A stretch of DNA of 34,509 bases. Origin: JBDKVA01 sp039679375 (GTDB lineage: Bacteria; Bacillota; Clostridia; Acetivibrionales; DTU013). A model generated the notes under the pieces. That model saw only the letters and a program-made list of their open reading frames with translations, did no database searches and was not told the DNA's origin. Shown here in pieces: positions 33,087-34,509 of this stretch (within the stretch, counting starts at the first letter, position 1; each line of letters begins with the position of its first letter). The position numbers and the translations under genes were made by a program. The DNA lies in assembly GCA_039679375.1 (NCBI GenBank), contig JBDKVA010000018.1, positions 1 through 34,509 of the forward strand, given 5' to 3'.

Positions 33087-33132
33087 TTGTATCTTCTAAA
33101 GTCATGTATGATTTTTAGAGGGTATCATACAA
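33087..33132 (+). promoter_or_regulatory. Leader with mutually exclusive stems before the ECF genes
   Basis: Stem A pairs TGTATGAT (33105-33112) with ATCATACA (33124-33131), a perfect 8-bp match. Stem B pairs TTGTATCTTCTAAA (33087-33100) with TTTAGAGG (33114-33121) and ATACAA (33127-33132), leaving a 5-base bulge. Both use the same 3' segment, so they cannot form together. The dyad TTGTAT/ATACAA could instead be a protein site near the start point. No known riboswitch class was recognised. Confidence 0.5.
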
Positions 33133-33171
33133 TTATCACTGTGCAGGGATTGAAAAAATGAGGAGTACCAG

Positions 33172-34029
33172 ATGCCGATCGTTATAGAGAATCTTTCATA
33201 TATTTATATGCCGGGAACACCTTTTGAAAAGGAGGCTCTTAAAGATATCAGCCTGAAAATCGAAGACGGCGAATTCGCAGGGATCATAGGACACACCGGT
33301 TCCGGCAAATCGACGCTGATCCAGCATTTCAACGGCCTTTTGAAGCCTACCTCCGGACGCGTGCTGATCAACGGGCTTGATACCTCGGGGAAAAACCTTA
33401 AGGAATTGAGACAGCACGTGGGCATCGTGTTTCAATATCCCGAGCACCAGCTATTTGAGGAAACGGTTTACAAGGATATAGCCTTCGGCCCCGGCAAGCA
33501 GAACTTATCCGGGGAGGAAATACGCAAGACGGTACTGCAGGTGATCGAAAATGTTGGACTGCATCCGGATGTATTGGAGAAGTCACCGTTTGAATTATCG
33601 GGCGGGCAAAAGCGAAGAGTTGCAATTGCCGGAGTACTTGCCATGAAGCCGGAAATACTGATTCTGGACGAACCAACGGCGGGGCTTGATCCGAAAGGCC
33701 GGGAGGAGATATTCGGCTATATTACGCAGATACATAAAACACTTGGCATCACCGTCATTATGGTGTCCCACAGTATGGAAGACATTGCACGGCTGGTCAA
33801 CAGGGTCATTGTCATGAATAAGGGGAGAGTAGAGATCGACGGTCCGGTTTCAGAGGTTTTCTCAGATATACAGAGGTTGGAAAGCATGGGGCTGTCCGCA
33901 CCTCAGGTGGCTTATCTGATGAAAAGCCTGAAGGGGATCGTGCCGGAGCTCGACGACAGGATCTATACGGTAGCGGCTGCGAAGAATGAGCTTCTGAAGC
34001 GCCTGAAAGCAGGGGTGGATAAGGTATGA
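33172..34029 (+). CDS. ecfA2: Energy-coupling factor transporter ATPase (EcfA2 type)
   Basis: Product of 285 residues, GAGGAG 6 bases before the ATG. All ABC ATPase motifs are present: Walker A GHTGSGKST, Q-loop FQYPEHQLFEETVYKDIAFGP, signature LSGGQKRR, Walker B ILILDEPTAGLDP and the H-loop His in VSHSME. YPEHQLF and the C-terminal extension fit the EcfA2 subgroup. It drives uptake of vitamins or metal ions through EcfT and interchangeable substrate-binding S proteins. An EcfA1 gene normally lies just upstream; here there is none, and the gene has its own promoter. The stop overlaps the ecfT start (ATGA). Confidence 0.93.
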   Translation: MPIVIENLSYIYMPGTPFEKEALKDISLKIEDGEFAGIIGHTGSGKSTLIQHFNGLLKPTSGRVLINGLDTSGKNLKELRQHVGIVFQYPEHQLFEETVYKDIAFGPGKQNLSGEEIRKTVLQVIENVGLHPDVLEKSPFELSGGQKRRVAIAGVLAMKPEILILDEPTAGLDPKGREEIFGYITQIHKTLGITVIMVSHSMEDIARLVNRVIVMNKGRVEIDGPVSEVFSDIQRLESMGLSAPQVAYLMKSLKGIVPELDDRIYTVAAAKNELLKRLKAGVDKV

Positions 34030-34509
34030 TAACGAGTATTGCGATAGGACAGTACATACCGGGCGATTCCATCATCCACAGGGCGGATCCGAGGACAAAA
34101 ATCATTTTGTCCATCGTACTTATGATCATGATCTTTACATTAAAAACGTTCTGGACACTCACTGCAATCACGTTGTTTACAGTATTGGCGGTGATGATAT
34201 CTGGCGTTCCGATGAAATACACATTGAGAGGCTTAAAGCCGCTTCTGGTCATTATCATCTTATCGACTGTGATCAATATTTTCAATACGGACGGGACGCC
34301 AATATCCAATTCGGTGCCATTTAAATATATCACCTTCGAAGGTCTGATCGTGGCGGCAAGACTGTCTGTGAGGCTGGTGCTGGTCGTCGTGAGCGGATCG
34401 CTGCTGACCTTTACCACTACGCCTATTTTACTGACGGATGGTATAGAAAAGCTGCTGAATCCCCTAAAAAGAATCGGCGTACCTGCTCACGAGCTGGCAA
34501 TGATGATGT
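34026..34509 (+). CDS. ecfT: Energy-coupling factor transporter transmembrane protein EcfT (3' end outside window)
   Basis: The frame runs open from the ATG at 34026 to the window edge (161 complete codons). The opening ITSIAIGQYIPGDSIIHRAD followed by PRTKI is the typical EcfT N-terminus, and hydrophobic helices follow (IVLMIMIFTLKTFWTLTAIT, LLVIIILSTVINIF). It is translationally coupled to the ATPase gene by a 4-bp overlap. The C-terminal coupling helices with Ala-Arg-Gly motifs would lie beyond the window. Confidence 0.92.
   Translation, partial: MITSIAIGQYIPGDSIIHRADPRTKIILSIVLMIMIFTLKTFWTLTAITLFTVLAVMISGVPMKYTLRGLKPLLVIIILSTVINIFNTDGTPISNSVPFKYITFEGLIVAARLSVRLVLVVVSGSLLTFTTTPILLTDGIEKLLNPLKRIGVPAHELAMMM

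Noticed and set aside
1..34509. CRISPR arrays, tRNA or rRNA genes, insertion sequences, known riboswitches
   Set aside because: No regularly spaced repeats, cloverleaf or rRNA-like sequence, transposase, or recognisable riboswitch core was found by reading.

Overview
The window looks like a chromosomal segment from a mid-to-low-GC Gram-positive bacterium of the Bacillota (Clostridia-like or Paenibacillus-like; I cannot fix the genus). The signs are strong AGGAGG-type ribosome binding sites, TTGACA/TATAAT promoters, lipobox lipoproteins, an SLH-domain secreted protein, YesM/YesN-type two-component signalling, LplA/LplB/LplC-type sugar transporters lacking their own ATPase, a BlaI-type repressor and an ECF transporter module. 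No tRNA, rRNA, CRISPR array, transposase or phage gene was seen.

Positions 1-26509 form a large accessory carbohydrate-uptake and catabolism region, mostly on the minus strand. It opens with the end of an SGNH esterase (plus strand). System 1 then reads leftwards: sensor kinase and AraC-type response regulator (9946 to 6538), two sugar permeases, a solute-binding lipoprotein and a putative glycoside hydrolase (6391 to 383). A cupin-AraC regulator (10893 to 10099) is divergent from a URO-D-fold protein (11058-12152). A minus-strand cluster follows: AGE-family epimerase, a large transglutaminase-like protein and a second URO-D-fold protein (17421 to 12171). System 2, also minus strand, contains a solute-binding lipoprotein, two permeases and a neutral-ceramidase-like hydrolase (22549 to 17731). 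Upstream of it lie a membrane-bound AraC-type regulator and an enolase-superfamily enzyme (26509 to 22783). Together these genes suggest import and trimming of a decorated oligosaccharide or glycoconjugate. The plan recalls the rhamnogalacturonan loci of Bacillus subtilis (yes/ytc genes), but no polysaccharide lyase is present and the true substrate is unknown.

Positions 26767-34509 are on the plus strand and different in character. They hold an SLH-anchored trypsin-like protease and a BlaI repressor operon (repressor, M56 membrane protein with a damaged zinc motif, eight-helix membrane protein, lipoprotein) behind a double palindromic operator. A ZIP-family metal transporter and the start of an ECF module (EcfA2-type ATPase and EcfT, cut by the window edge) follow. 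Two copies of a ~90-bp structured repeat lie before the BlaI operon and before the ECF genes.

The points most worth a second look are the HExxN M56 protein with its partners, the repeat pair, the enzyme combination of the catabolic locus, the URO-D proteins with HSD in place of a zinc HxC motif, and the structured leader of the ECF operon.
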